DNA of 64,000 bases from positions 1,418,273 through 1,482,272 of the forward strand of contig JBCAMK010000021.1 in assembly GCA_038503065.1 (NCBI GenBank), written 5' to 3'. A program made the translations under genes and the position numbers. Of this stretch, positions 37,201 through 47,915 are shown one piece after another. The notes beneath the pieces are model-generated. The model searched no databases. It was not told where the DNA came from and was given only the letters and a program-made list of their open reading frames with translations. The DNA comes from Paragyromitra xinjiangensis. Taxonomy: Eukaryota; Ascomycota; Pezizomycetes; Pezizales; Discinaceae. Each line of letters begins with the position of its first letter. Position 1 is the stretch's first letter.

Positions 37201-38871
37201 AGCTGGGTCGGAGGCTGTAGGTCTATCAAAGAGCGGGTTCATCGGTTAGTTTGGTCGCTCTGACCTGGGGTAAACCGTGAACGTAGCAGAAGGCAGTTTC
37301 GGAAGTCACTCGTTCGTTTCTCGCAACTTTGAAAGATCTACAAACCTGTAACTTTCATGATAGGGGTGAAGGGGTATTTTCTGATCACAGGCCATTGACG
37401 AATAGAGGCCTTATCATTCCGTCCAGCCGAGCCTAGAAGATGGACCATATGATAGGCCAGGCCTCGCCTTCGAGGTTTAGAGTATGCAGCTATATTTCAT
37501 AGGTTCAATTGTGATTACCTGCAAGAGGAGTCCGTTTGCGAGCTCTACAAATGAAAGCTGTATGTGCCGACGAGATCGATATTTTCGTCCGCGTACCGGA
37601 AGATCTCCCGTGCGGGGCTGAGCACGCCCATTATTCTTCAAAGCGTTGTCAGACAGTCGGGCTGAGGAACTTGTGCACTTTCAGCAACGTTTAAATTCGG
37701 AATAACAAGTGAATTAGCATCGCATTAGTGTCATTCGCGCGCGGTTTCAAGCGTCAGCCCTCAAATTAACTACTTGCATATATCCTACTAGCCTCGTCAA
37801 AATTCAAATTAGCACAGAGCTTTCGGGACGGTTCTGAGGGAAATAACTCTCGGAGTATCGATCGTGCGGAATCTCTTGGATGTTTGGATGGAAACCTGCT
37901 TCCGGGTTCCTCGAATAAATTGTTGCCAAGCGGGATGCGTACAACCCTAACCCAGAGTTAACACTTTGGAGTTCTTGCTAGTATTACATATTTTGGATAT
38001 GTCAGTTTGGCCATAGTGGGTTGCTTGTCTTTGTTGGTTTAGGTATAGTTAGTGCTTGTTGGACAAAGTACTAGATATACCCAGTATAGATATATATGAG
38101 GAAAAGTTAATTCGATTTCTCTTCTCGAATAATATCGCAGTTAAACGGTACCTAAGCATTATATCAGCAAGGTGGGCCTTTTGGACCTACACAACATTAA
38201 GCTTTATGGTTGTGAGGTTTATACATCCCTACCTGTATCTAAGAGTATATAGGAAAATAGGGCGCGAGTCGTTTCGAATTTGGCCTCAAAATATTTCACC
38301 AAATACGCGGGAAACTTGTGGTAGGTTAGCGTAACGATCATTTAATATGCGTGCCATTGACAAAATCATCAATTTAAGTCATGAGTCATCACTCGCATAT
38401 GTCATTTTAAAGTTCCGTTTATTTCTTGCCTTGCTCACATGGCACAGGCTTTCGATTAAAATACCATTGAAATGGATTTTCTATGAGGTAGAACCAAAGG
38501 CCTAAATAGAGATGACTGAGTGTCATAATATCGTCAAAACTCTGCCAGGCAGTAGAAGACAGAAGAAATACATCCTAGCCCATCGAAGACTTTATATTGT
38601 ATGCGTGCCCAACGGAAAGATCTAGAGTTTCACAACTAATCGAGATGCATCTACCTCAAATAACTGACGTTTCAACCGACAGTTGTTGGTCCGAAAAATA
38701 TGCTTCGCAGAGCCGACTTGGAAATACTTGACTGTTTCATATTGAAATCATAACTTAACCCGGCCGTATCAGGAATCTATTATAAAGTGACGATCGACCC
38801 ACCATCTCCAAATCCTCAAACAAGCATCGGATATTCTACGTCTGGAGTTAAAGAAAGCCAACACCTAAACT
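34279..38871. other. Long intergenic region without recognisable genes
   Basis: This 4.6 kb stretch contains only short, motif-free ORFs on both strands and AT-rich sequence. A CATA/CATC microsatellite lies at 36074-36096. A frame at 38056-38334 has hydrophobic content but no ATG start and no family resemblance. Confidence 0.5.
36074..36096. repeat. CATA/CATC tetranucleotide microsatellite
   Basis: TACATACATACATCCATCCA then TCC: three CATA-type units followed by CATC-type units, an imperfect short tandem repeat. Confidence 0.8.
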
Positions 38872-39519
38872 ATGAATCAATACACCCATGACATCAATCC
38901 CGGCCCTGGGTCTTACCGCAACCCACAAACTAATTCACTTTTCAGTACTTCCACTGCGAATCTAGTTGATTTACTCTCAAATACACAGATTACTGGAGCT
39001 ACTGGCTATCCAGATGTGTCTAATGAGATGGAAGACCGCACATACACCTCAAGCTCTACCACTTTCACTCTAGGCGAAACGGGGATCCTAGAGAAATCAG
39101 GCTCAAGCAGTATCTGGGATCTATCCTCCCGGCTCCAGATCACCCCAGAAATGATCGCTGCTCGGACTGCTTCATGCAAACGTCGTCGCGAGTCTACAGC
39201 TCTACCTACATTTATGCTGCCCAACAAAAAGCAGCGACCTGCCCATGCGTCTGGCAACGACCAGAACGGTAGACGACGAAGTGGTTACCGTCGGCGGGTC
39301 CTCCAGCCTAGCTCCATAGCCTCAAGAGCTCATGGAGTTCCACCTCAAGTAATCCGTCAAGGGAGTAGGAGTCGAGCAAGGGGTCGTAGGCGTGTGGTTA
39401 TGAGGGATGGGAAAGTTATAGTCTTGAGATTGAGGAGGAGGGGGCGACCAGTAGTGCGTAGAGAAGTGGACCCGGAGGTGGATATTATGGCGGGGGATAT
39501 TATGAAAATGGGTATCTGA
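38872..39519 (+). CDS. Arg-rich basic hypothetical protein, 215 aa
   Basis: A single open frame from an ATG in a fair context (aaactATGAAT) with no introns needed. The first 90 residues are Ser/Thr/Asn-rich and probably disordered. The segment CKRRRES...NKKQRP and then GRRRSGYRRRV, SRSRARGRRRV and LRLRRRGRPVVRR are strongly basic clusters that look like nuclear localisation or nucleic-acid-binding stretches. I do not recognise the family. It lies 424 bp upstream of the RPB6-like gene and on the same strand, but nothing links them functionally. Confidence 0.6.
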   Translation: MNQYTHDINPGPGSYRNPQTNSLFSTSTANLVDLLSNTQITGATGYPDVSNEMEDRTYTSSSTTFTLGETGILEKSGSSSIWDLSSRLQITPEMIAARTASCKRRRESTALPTFMLPNKKQRPAHASGNDQNGRRRSGYRRRVLQPSSIASRAHGVPPQVIRQGSRSRARGRRRVVMRDGKVIVLRLRRRGRPVVRREVDPEVDIMAGDIMKMGI

Positions 39520-39942
39520 GGGTGGGTTTTCTGTCGATTTGGTGTTTTGCAGTCTTCGATAGATCGTGTGGCTTTGTTTATGCTTGTGTTTTCCCTATTT
39601 TGGGCAGGGTCAGGAGTTACCTCAAGTGATGAATGGAATATAATCACAGACAAAGAGGCCGTTTCATGAGTAGTCGTATGAGAAACAGAGTGAGGATATT
39701 GATTTTGGGAATAATTCTAGCTGTATTTCGTCTGTCTTTGTCCTTTGGAAACGAATATTTAGGGGCGGCAAGAACAAAGGATAAAAGCCTAGAAACCTAG
39801 CCCTACGTAACAGTTCTTTGTGCTTTAGCCCACTGGAACATCTTTGAACGAATTGATTTAAATGGCATAATTGTGACCGGGAGAGGTATTACTGAAAAAC
39901 TGAACTTGAGCCGGGATATCCTCCGGGATAACAAAAAATACA
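39520..39942. other. Intergenic spacer
   Basis: Contains only the flanks of the basic protein gene and the promoter of the RPB6-like gene. Confidence 0.5.
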
Positions 39943-40432
39943 ATGTCAGACGATAATGATTACAATGAGTAAAAGCCCAGATCCCCATCCGCAATCTCAT
40001 AGATACGGATAACTAATTACCATATCCATTTCAAGTTGGGGTGAAGGCGAAGGGCTTGAAGATGATGCATATGACGATGAGGAACCCGAGCTCGAGGTTG
40101 ACTCCGAGCCCGGAAGCGAAGGCGATAATGAAAGTCAGGATGGAGAATTCCACATCCTGCAACAAACACACAAACAATCGAAGCTAAAGAGACAAGAGGC
40201 AAGAGGGGAGGAAACTAAAAAGATCCTAGGCAATAAGAGAACCACAACACCGTTCATGACAAAGTACGAACGGGTACGTTTATTGTCAATTCGGGCAGCG
40301 CAGATCTCCAGAGGGGCTATGTTGTTGGTTTCGTCAGAGGGAGAGAGTGATCCTTTGCAGATTGCGTTAAGAGAGATGGAGCAGGGGAGGATACCGATAG
40401 TAATTCGGAGGTATCTTCCAGATGGATGGTAA
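39943..40432 (+). CDS. RPB6-like RNA polymerase subunit (RPABC2), C-terminally truncated copy
   Basis: Two exons, 39943-39968 and 40036-40432, encode 140 residues: MSDDNDYN then [11 protein letters not shown], an acidic N-terminus like that of RPB6 proteins. The core is [20 protein letters not shown], then [40 protein letters not shown] and GW. This matches the shared polymerase I/II/III subunit RPABC2 throughout its conserved domain. Normal RPB6 continues after RRYLPDG with a conserved tail of about 15 residues (SxEDW..EEL type); here a TAA follows GW. A GTAAGT spans the stop (40429-40434), but splicing to the acceptor at about 40465 also yields only a few residues before a stop. RPB6 is normally a single essential gene, so this is probably a divergent second copy. 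A decaying pseudogene is possible. Confidence 0.75.
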
Positions 40433-41540
40433 GTTTGATCCACCAGTACTTTTGCATGGGTCAGTTGGGGGCCGGGGCATAGAGGTTGATCTATTTTGTT
40501 GTATTTATGAGGACTGGAGGGCGTGTGAGCTTGGTCTTTGCATGTTTGGGTGGCCAGTTGAGCCTAGATGGGAGAACTTGTGACTGGTCTTTGGTGTGAT
40601 ATTATACGAGTGATAATACGTGGTGGTAATTAATAGAGATGTTATCCAAGAGTTTGAATATTATCTAATATAGATACTATAGCTATAGGATAAGTGCATC
40701 GTAAACCAGGGGATCTTTATAAACATGGCCAAGTGATTACTTAGGTCAGGTTAGAATGTAAGAAACCGAAGACTCGGTGTTAGTCGGTGTGCCTCCATAA
40801 GAGACTTGACCAGACTCTCAGGACAGGGCTGAAGAGTGATGCGACGGGTTGGAGATATCGATATAAGTCCTCAACTCGCATCACTCGTCATAACCCTAGC
40901 TATAGGGGTTGGATACGAAAATGAATTACACTACTACTGCTACTACTACTCAACTCGCATCACGCAGACTCACTCGAGTATTCATAAAACATGATAACCC
41001 TAACCCTGTACGGGATGGGAAGGAGCAAGTCGCCCGTAATTTGCAGGGACAGACCCGACCGGTGACATTTCAGCTCAAAGCGTCACCAGGATTCGCGTCC
41101 TGAATGACGTTTATCCCAGGCTGAGCAAATCCACAATACAGTAGGTATCACAAGTAGTATTCCAGAGTAAGCGAAACGGGTGTGGCGTCTTTATCACGTC
41201 ATCTTCTCTTTCCCACAATTCAGGATTTATTATTTCTACTTTCATCTCGTCTGAAGGGGCCAAGTCGGGGGAGTTTTAATAGGACCGGAAGCTGGTCCTA
41301 GTGAATAAGCTTTAATTGCACTCACATTATTGGGAGAAACATCGTGGTTGACGTTCACCATCGAGAATCTGGGAATACCTCTCAAGTATTCTTCCACTTC
41401 ACCCCCCTTCCCAGAGTACAAATACAATACAAAGCTGCTCTTCCCCATATTCCTCGCCCTCTTCCATAAAGTACCTGATCGTAGGGAATAAAAAAACCAT
41501 CCTCACCTCCATTCCACGTACCATATCACGAGACCAATAA
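40433..41540. other. Intergenic region with telomere-like and GCATCACT motifs
   Basis: No gene is supported. AGTGATGCGA at about 40835 is inverted as TCGCATCACT at about 40875, and CAACTCGCATCAC recurs near 40950. A two-unit telomere-like AACCCTAACCCT occurs at 40996-41007. The last 100 bp is the leader of the DUF3074 gene. Confidence 0.45.
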
Positions 41541-43709
41541 ATGGCGGCCCTTCACGACGCCCTCAAAACCCTCTCTCCTACTACCGCCGCCGACCTCCCC
41601 TCTCAAGAGGATCTCTCTGGATACCTTGCGAACTGTCTCCAAGATACTCATGTCCTCGTCTGTTCTGTCCCGCCACCTACAGGATTGCCGTGCCCACTAC
41701 CCACAGATACGGCTCTCGAAGCGCTGCAGAAGGAGTGGAAGCCCGTCAAGCTTAGCGCCAAGGAGAACCCACTGGGTTTCCCCGTGTTTAAGCTGTCATC
41801 GAAAGATGGACGGGGGACGTGGTTCGCGAGAAGGAGCGTCCACGAGGAGCTGGGGTTCAAACGATTCAGAGCTGGCCTGCAGCGGGAGCTTGAGATTGGG
41901 GAACAACAAGGAAGCAGTGTTCGTGGCGTCGGGAGAGAACGACAAGTAGAAAAGAAGCGGTGCGCATTAGGACAATCCGAAGGTACTTTACCCAAATCTC
42001 GGAGGTTCGTATGAAATCACCTCTAGATTAACCCTAACCCTACGCAGTAAATTACCTCACCGCTCAATTCCCGGGTCCTTCAGCACCCCGCGACTTTGTA
42101 ACCGCTTGCCTCACGTCCTCTGCACACCCCGATGATGTCGCCCAAAATGGCCCCTACGGCGCTGCCAATGGCTCACCGGGCCGTTCTAGATCCTCTTCAG
42201 GTGCATCCTCGAGCGAACCAAAGCCGAGGCAGTTTACGATGATATCACGTCCGTTGACAGATCATCCGGAGTGTACGGAGCGCCAGGGATACGTCAGAGG
42301 TCAATTTGAGAGCGTCGAGTTCGTCAGGGAGATCCCGGCGGTTTGCAAACCACCGATTAATCGACGGAGTGTGGAGGTGGAAAGGGAAGGTCTCAGAAGG
42401 GTGATGAGTGTACCGAGTGTACCAAGTTTGGGGGAAGAGGAAGAAATAGCAATGGGAAGGAAAAGGGGAAGGACGATTACGTTTGCGGATGGGAGTATCC
42501 TTGGTGAGGATGATGGGACCTTGAGCCCACGAGGTATTTCCCTACTGAGCTCAACTACCCAGGAGTTGGACTGACTCGCTTGAAGCAGTGGAAGCGAACG
42601 CACCCCCGCCACATCCAGAACAGAATCCCGTCGAGTGGATCATGATCACCCGTTCCGATCCTGGCGGTTCTGTCCCACGGTGGATGGTCGAGCGTGGCAC
42701 TCCCGGCGGTATCATCAGGGACGCGGAAAAGTTCCTTGATTGGGCGGCAAAGAAAGATGATCTTGATCAGGCTTATCCACACGAAGCAGAAAATGAATAT
42801 GAAGAGACCATGGAGGGGGGCAGAGTCGGTGGCTCTGCCAGTATAAGAGAAGGCAGGGTACCAGGGCAAGAGATCCACGAAGAGAGCAAGAGGGATGCGT
42901 ATGTGGATATTGGTACGGAAACTGAAGAACCGGGCGAGACTTCTGCAGAAACACAGGGAAACCCAGGTCTTATCTCTTCTGCATTATCAACTGTTTCAGC
43001 TGGTGTCTCGATGCTTGCTCCATCAATAATAACGTCGTCATCTTCCTCCCCCGCGAGCGGCGAAACCTCCACTTCCACGGTCGGTACCGAAACTCTCCCA
43101 AGTACCACAAAGTCTCTTAATCCCACAGAGAAGCGCCCGGCCCCTACCGAGAAGAATCCCGTCCCCACTCGCGACACTACCCCCGACACAGACCTCGATT
43201 ACGATGACGACGCAGCGTCTATTGCCTCCTTCGCCACAGCGCGCTCCAACGACCCTGATATGTTCAGTATCAACTCCAACATCTCTTTGTCCAATCCCTC
43301 AACCTCAAACCCATCCACACATGAGGAGAAAGCCCTCGCAAGGCTCCTTAAGGAGAAGGCAAAATTGGTAGAAAAGCTGGAGCGCCAGCGCTCCCGGGAG
43401 AGAAAGAAGCGCTCAAAGGACGATGAGCGTGAACATAAGCTACTAGAAAAACATATGCGTGAGGTGGAGAAACGTGAAGCGCGGTACAACAAGGAGATTG
43501 AAAAGGCGAGGAAGAGGGAAGAGAAAAGATTGGCGAAGCAGTCAAAGGAACAACGGGAGGTGGAGGAACTGAAGAAGGTCGTGGAGGGGCTGACGAAGGA
43601 GAATTTGGGGTTGAGGGAGAGAGTAGAGGAGTTGGAGGGACGAGGGAGGAGGAGAGGTGAGAGGGAGGCTGTGCAACAAACGGAAGGGGAGAAGGTTGAG
43701 GTTGTGTGA
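41541..43709 (+). CDS. DUF3074 (START-like) protein with C-terminal coiled coil
   Basis: Three exons, 41541-41982, 42048-42533 and 42589-43709, give 682 residues. The first two exons hold the DUF3074 domain (Pfam PF11274, SRPBCC/START-like fold): TWFARRSVHEELGFKRF, NYLTAQFPGPSAPRDFVTAC, RQFTMISRPL and YVRGQFESVEFVREIP. The third exon opens with NPVEWIMITRSDPGGSVPRW and GTPGGIIRDAEKFLDWA, the domain's usual end. A Ser/Thr/Pro-rich acidic linker follows, and finally a long Lys/Glu/Arg-rich coiled coil (residues about 545-660) with regular leucines. By fold the domain should bind a lipid or other hydrophobic ligand in the cytoplasm; no reaction is known. A telomere-like AACCCTAACCCT sits just before the acceptor of intron 1. 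Confidence 0.87.
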
Positions 43710-44839
43710 GATATGTGTTAGGTGGAGACATTAGTTGTATAATAGCTTGTTAGATGTTTCTTTTGTTTCGTTTCGATATCAGGCGGCTGATGATATCATC
43801 GATTTTGAGCGTATACGGGTTTGGAAACATGATGCGAGAGGAGTGACTGGTTTATGATTTAGGCGCGTTTAGTTTTGTATATTTACTTGACCATTAGCAA
43901 TTTTGTCTTATAAAAGTAAGCCTCAATTATGAGTACCCTATGCACAAAGACGGATAGTATTGACAAGATGTTGATGTAGAGTGAAGTATCGTGCCACCAC
44001 TTGGGTAGGGGATATAAGATCACCATGGAATTCTCCCATCACGCCTAATGAAGATCTATCTAAAGTCCCAATTGATGATCTAGGTGGTGGATGTACTTAT
44101 GAATCAATCAATCAGTCCCGATTGATGATGTGTGTGACCGAGTGATTGTTTGTGAGTTGGCGAGGCTGGGTCACATCACCAACATATCCTCTTCCCCTCT
44201 TTTTCAACGCATAGCATAGATACAAAGCCACTCAGAGTACTATTTCCTTCGCCTTCCGACATTGTTTTGAGCTCACTCAGAAAGCAATCTGACCGTTTGT
44301 GTCTGCAGTTCGAGGCTGGCTTTCACGAGAATACGGCGCTTGACCGAGTGTTCTTCCATGATGCAGGGCTAGCTGCGGGGTTTTTGGCCGTGCGGCTGTT
44401 GTCATGTGGCGGTGCCGTTGCGGGAATATTTCCGCGATGCAGCGTCTCGGACGTGCCGATCAGTCTCATATTGCACCAGTCGCTTTGGCCTTGCTGTCGT
44501 TCTTATCCTGTTCAGAGGTAAATATCGCCCTGGCCGATATCCCGTATTGTATAATCCGCCTCGCCTTGGCCGGTTCGGCCCGAGCCAGCATAGAATACGA
44601 ACGGAAAAAAGCAATTCCAACACCGAACAGGAAAGAAACTGAGGCTTTGTGGCACATCGGGTACGGCACGAACACAAGGCGCTCCGTGAGGCCATGTGAA
44701 CTGACGAACCTTGACCCAAAGGTGAGGCATAAAGTGAAGATTAAAGCTTCAAGAGGTCTATCCGTTCAAGCATATAAGATCACCCAAGATGAGTTTGCGA
44801 GCATTGTTCACACTTGATTACTATCTCTAACACCTTGAC
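43710..44839. other. Intergenic region, unsupported ORFs only
   Basis: A 137-codon frame starts at 44404 and ends just before the next gene. Two other frames overlap it, none has recognisable motifs and the best frame is not clear, so I leave it unannotated. It could hide a spliced gene with an exon ending at the GTAAAT near 44519. Confidence 0.4.
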
Positions 44840-45490
44840 ATGTCTTCCTCGGTCGCTGGTTCTGAAGACTTGGCTGTGACCCCCTCGGTCGCGGGGTTCA
44901 ACACAACTCACATCCTTTACATAACACCGCATGGCGGTCCCTTCATGAAGCCTGCCGAGGCATTCGATATCACATCCCTTGTCACCTCAGCTCCTGGAAC
45001 AAAAAGTTTCCACTCGGAGGTTAACAAAATCATAAAACACTCCATCAAAGGTGCCAATCCTCCACCAATACTATTCACATCAACGAAACCGTCACGCTTC
45101 TCAAGCTCCTCTACCCTTTCCACGCCGACAAACCCTAACTTTGGATCTATCAATACACCAATCATTAACACCAAACCTGGAATCATCAAGTTCTCCGATG
45201 ATGCCTTCCATCCAGAAATCCATGTGCGACAATCTATGCACAGTCTTGGTCGGACCATGATCTTTGTGTTCAATAGCCGCGAGTATAAGTGGAAGTGGGG
45301 TGTCTGGTCGCCAGAGAAACTGGTCATTGAAGCGAATGGAACTTCGGACGTTGCTGCTCTCTTTTTCACAAAGGGAAGGTTTCAGATTGGAGGAGTTATA
45401 GCTGTTGATGAGAATAAGGTTGATCTGAGCGTGGCTTTTGCAACCATTTTGATGTGTCTGAAAAGGGAGCGGGAAAGGAGACATTTCTGA
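44840..45490 (+). CDS. Conserved fungal hypothetical protein, 216 aa
   Basis: An intronless frame from an ATG at 44840. Segments TTHILYITPHGGPFMKPAE near the N-terminus, FVFNSREYKWKWG in the middle and VIAVDENKVDLS near the end recall fungal proteins with a beta-rich, possibly tubby/scramblase-like fold. I am not sure of that assignment. The last residues are basic (KRERERRHF). No signal peptide or membrane helix. It lies directly upstream of the ankyrin gene on the same strand, with 134 bp between them. Confidence 0.6.
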   Translation: MSSSVAGSEDLAVTPSVAGFNTTHILYITPHGGPFMKPAEAFDITSLVTSAPGTKSFHSEVNKIIKHSIKGANPPPILFTSTKPSRFSSSSTLSTPTNPNFGSINTPIINTKPGIIKFSDDAFHPEIHVRQSMHSLGRTMIFVFNSREYKWKWGVWSPEKLVIEANGTSDVAALFFTKGRFQIGGVIAVDENKVDLSVAFATILMCLKRERERRHF

Positions 45491-45624
45491 GTGAGTCTTT
45501 GAGTCAGATTAGGGGACGGAAAATTTATTTAATATATGGTGAACCCAGTGTCATAATTAATATTTGTTTATCGAATGTGCGTTTTGCATTCTCCGAAAAG
45601 AAACTCGAGTGATTTACTTCGGAA

Positions 45625-46806
45625 ATGCCGTTCACTAGTGGCACAACACCGGAGAGAGTATTCTCCCTGGAGATTTGGATGTGGTTCTGCCGAGGTGAAA
45701 TCAGATTTCCCACCCAAAGTCTAGAGAATCATCATGTGTCGCAACTGGGCGTGGATTTCGTGAAGAGATTATTGCACGTAAATTCGGCTCGTATGCCTGC
45801 GGTGGCGGCGCTCAGTCACAGTTGGCTATGCGCCAATAGAGGAACACCTCTGGTCAAGGCAGCAAAGCGCGGTCACTTAGAGGTAGTTAGAGTATTCTTG
45901 GACGCCGGAAACGATGTCAATGGCGTCGCAGAAGATGGCCAGACAGCACTGCAAGCAGCAGCAAAGAATGGGCAACTGGATGTCGTTGAAACCCTTTTGG
46001 CCGCCGGAGCAGACAGCAACGCGCCTGCAGCTATGGGCCACGGTATAACAGCACTGCTAGCAGCGGTGGGGGGTGGGCATTTGGACGTTGTGAACGCGCT
46101 ATTAGCCGCCGGCGCATTTGCCAATGCGCCTGCATCCGTAAATCATGGTTCAACGGTGCTCCAAGTAGCAGCAGATGGTGGGCACCCAGAGATTGTACGA
46201 GCCCTTTTGGCTGCCGGAGCCGATATAAATGCCGTATCATCTTGGACTTTTCGAACAGCACTCCAAATAGCAGCACACCGTGGGCATCTTCGGGTGCTGA
46301 GGAGACTCTTGATTTCTGGAGCCGATGTTAACAGTGCTGCATCCCCGGATAGCGGTCGAACGGCATTACAAGCAGCAGCCGAGATTGGGCACCTGGCCGC
46401 TGTGAAAGCACTCTTAGCTGCTGGGGCCAAGATCAATGGACCCCCGGCCGAAGACAACGGTAGAACAGCATTACAAGCGGCAGCAGGGAAGGGGCACCTC
46501 AACATAGTGAACATACTTCTGGATAACGGAGCCGGCGTTAATGCCATAACGTCTATGAAAAGGGGTCGAACAGCTTTGCAAGCAGCAGCTGAGGAGGGGC
46601 ATTTAATCATTGTAAAGGTGCTTCTAGCCGCTGGGGCCGATGTTAATGGAGCCCCAGCAATAGACAGCGGTAGAACAGCCATACAAGCAGCAGCAGAGGG
46701 TGGACATCTTGAAGTTTTAAGTATCTTAGAAGATGCAGCGAGAGTAAGCAAATACCTAAATCTATTGAGAGATTGGGAAAATTCAGTGGATGGTGGAATC
46801 GTTTAA
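45625..46806 (+). CDS. Ankyrin-repeat protein with a remnant kinase C-terminus at its N-terminal end
   Basis: One frame of 393 residues. Residues from about 30 to 70, CRGEIRFP and GVDFVKRLLHVNSARMP, then the WL end, match the end of the protein kinase domain encoded at 49205-50326 (GDIPFP, GVDFVKRLMVVHPNSRP, WL). From residue 73 on there are about ten ankyrin repeats of 34-35 residues with the repeating TALQAAAxxGHLxVVxxLLA style and AGADVN ends. The reading frame upstream of the ATG continues the kinase similarity (FTSEMPF against LTSEIPF) but is cut by TGA at 45610-45612. The gene therefore looks like the C-terminal part of an ancestral kinase-ankyrin protein whose catalytic domain has been lost. 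It may still be expressed as an ankyrin scaffold, or it may be a relic. Confidence 0.8.
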   Translation: MPFTSGTTPERVFSLEIWMWFCRGEIRFPTQSLENHHVSQLGVDFVKRLLHVNSARMPAVAALSHSWLCANRGTPLVKAAKRGHLEVVRVFLDAGNDVNGVAEDGQTALQAAAKNGQLDVVETLLAAGADSNAPAAMGHGITALLAAVGGGHLDVVNALLAAGAFANAPASVNHGSTVLQVAADGGHPEIVRALLAAGADINAVSSWTFRTALQIAAHRGHLRVLRRLLISGADVNSAASPDSGRTALQAAAEIGHLAAVKALLAAGAKINGPPAEDNGRTALQAAAGKGHLNIVNILLDNGAGVNAITSMKRGRTALQAAAEEGHLIIVKVLLAAGADVNGAPAIDSGRTAIQAAAEGGHLEVLSILEDAARVSKYLNLLRDWENSVDGGIV

Positions 46807-46891
46807 TTTCTTACGTCGACTAACCTTGAAATTTCTCTCTATAAGTTCGCATAGGTGCACGCGCGCAGTTTTCTTTTCTTTTAGTTCTATT

Positions 46892-46923
46892 TATGTATGT
46901 ATGTATGTATGTATGTATGTATG
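46892..46923. repeat. (TATG)n microsatellite
   Basis: Eight tandem TATG units, in the 3' flank of the ankyrin gene. Confidence 0.9.
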
Positions 46924-47390
46924 CAAGTAGCAGATGCCACTAGGCCATGAGATATTACCAGCATGATGAAATTGTATGCTAATACATGTAGGGACACCTC
47001 CCTTGGATACTATACGAAGGTAGAGAGGTATTTGTTGCCAAGGGACAGTGAGCTTCTTTTCCCCTCTGCACTAGCTGTTCCGAGAATCTATATCGATATG
47101 TGCTTGTTTAGAGAGCAGTCGCTTTCCATTCTCCAAAAGAGAGTGTGTATATAAGATAAAGGATATCTACCCTAGGCCTAAGAGCAGAGCGCCAGGAGGA
47201 AAACTCTGTTGCTTGTCGCATGTTTAGAAGAATAGCCTGCCAAAAAGTAGCTAACTACATGTAATACTTGCAGCGAGGATAAGTTTTCCATGGAGTTACT
47301 TTTTAAAGCCTCGGACCACAACCTAGGTACCAGCACTGAAAACTGTGAAGCACAGAGGCAAGGCACAAAGGTAGGCGCATATGAAGTGAG
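46924..47390. other. Intergenic region without recognisable genes
   Basis: Short ORFs only; no supported gene. Confidence 0.5.
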
Positions 47391-47915
47391 TACAGTGCAA
47401 TTGCCCTATAAGAATTCTCTCTTTAAGAATATTCGGCTTATAAGAATACAGACGGCAGAATCAAGATATTTCATATGGGAAAATAAGAATATTGCCATAT
47501 AAGAATATTCTTATAGAAAATGGGGGAATATCTTTGTCTCGAACCAGCCTCTGGGGCTCTGCCCCAGAGCCAATGGCTTGGTGATGTGAACACAAGAAAC
47601 ACACTAAGCCTAATTGGGTTTGGTTCGAGACAAGGAATATCTGAGAACCCTCTATATTTAGGTAAAAGCAGGGCAAGGATAATCGCAAAATAGCTTCCTG
47701 CATATATAATTTTGGATACCAAGCAGAAATTCATGGGACATCGACTTCCCCAAGGCCCCCCAAATGCCCTATTACTGCATTTAAATTTTTATTTCATAGA
47801 GACTACCCTAGTATGAGCATCTTGGTGCACACTTGGCATTTCTTATAAGAATATTCGCCCTATAAGAATACGACATCCAGCCCCGACTGTATTCTTATAG
47901 GGCGATTATACTGTA
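47391..47915. mobile_element. MITE-like element, TACAGTACA family, copy 2 (longer, with nested insertion)
   Basis: The ends are TACAGTGCAATTGCCCTATA then AGAAT (47391-47415) and ATTCTTATAGGGCGATTATA then CTGTA (47891-47915), imperfect inverse copies of each other. They match the termini of the 196 bp element at 10191. The element is 525 bp with no convincing gene. Additional AAGAATATTC palindromes lie inside, and a second inverted repeat at 47526-47641 suggests nesting. Confidence 0.75.
47526..47641. repeat. Nested inverted repeat with internal perfect hairpin
   Basis: GAATATCTTTGTCTCGAACC then A (47526-47546) is inverted as TGGTTCGAGACAAGGAATAT then C (47621-47641), with about three mismatches. 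Between them CTCTGGGGC and GCCCCAGAG (47549-47569) form a perfect 9 bp hairpin with a 3 nt loop. It looks like a 116 bp element inserted in the larger MITE. Confidence 0.7.

Noticed and set aside
44404..44817. A 137-codon frame upstream of the 44840 gene
   Set aside because: Three overlapping frames of similar length and no family resemblance. I could not choose one.
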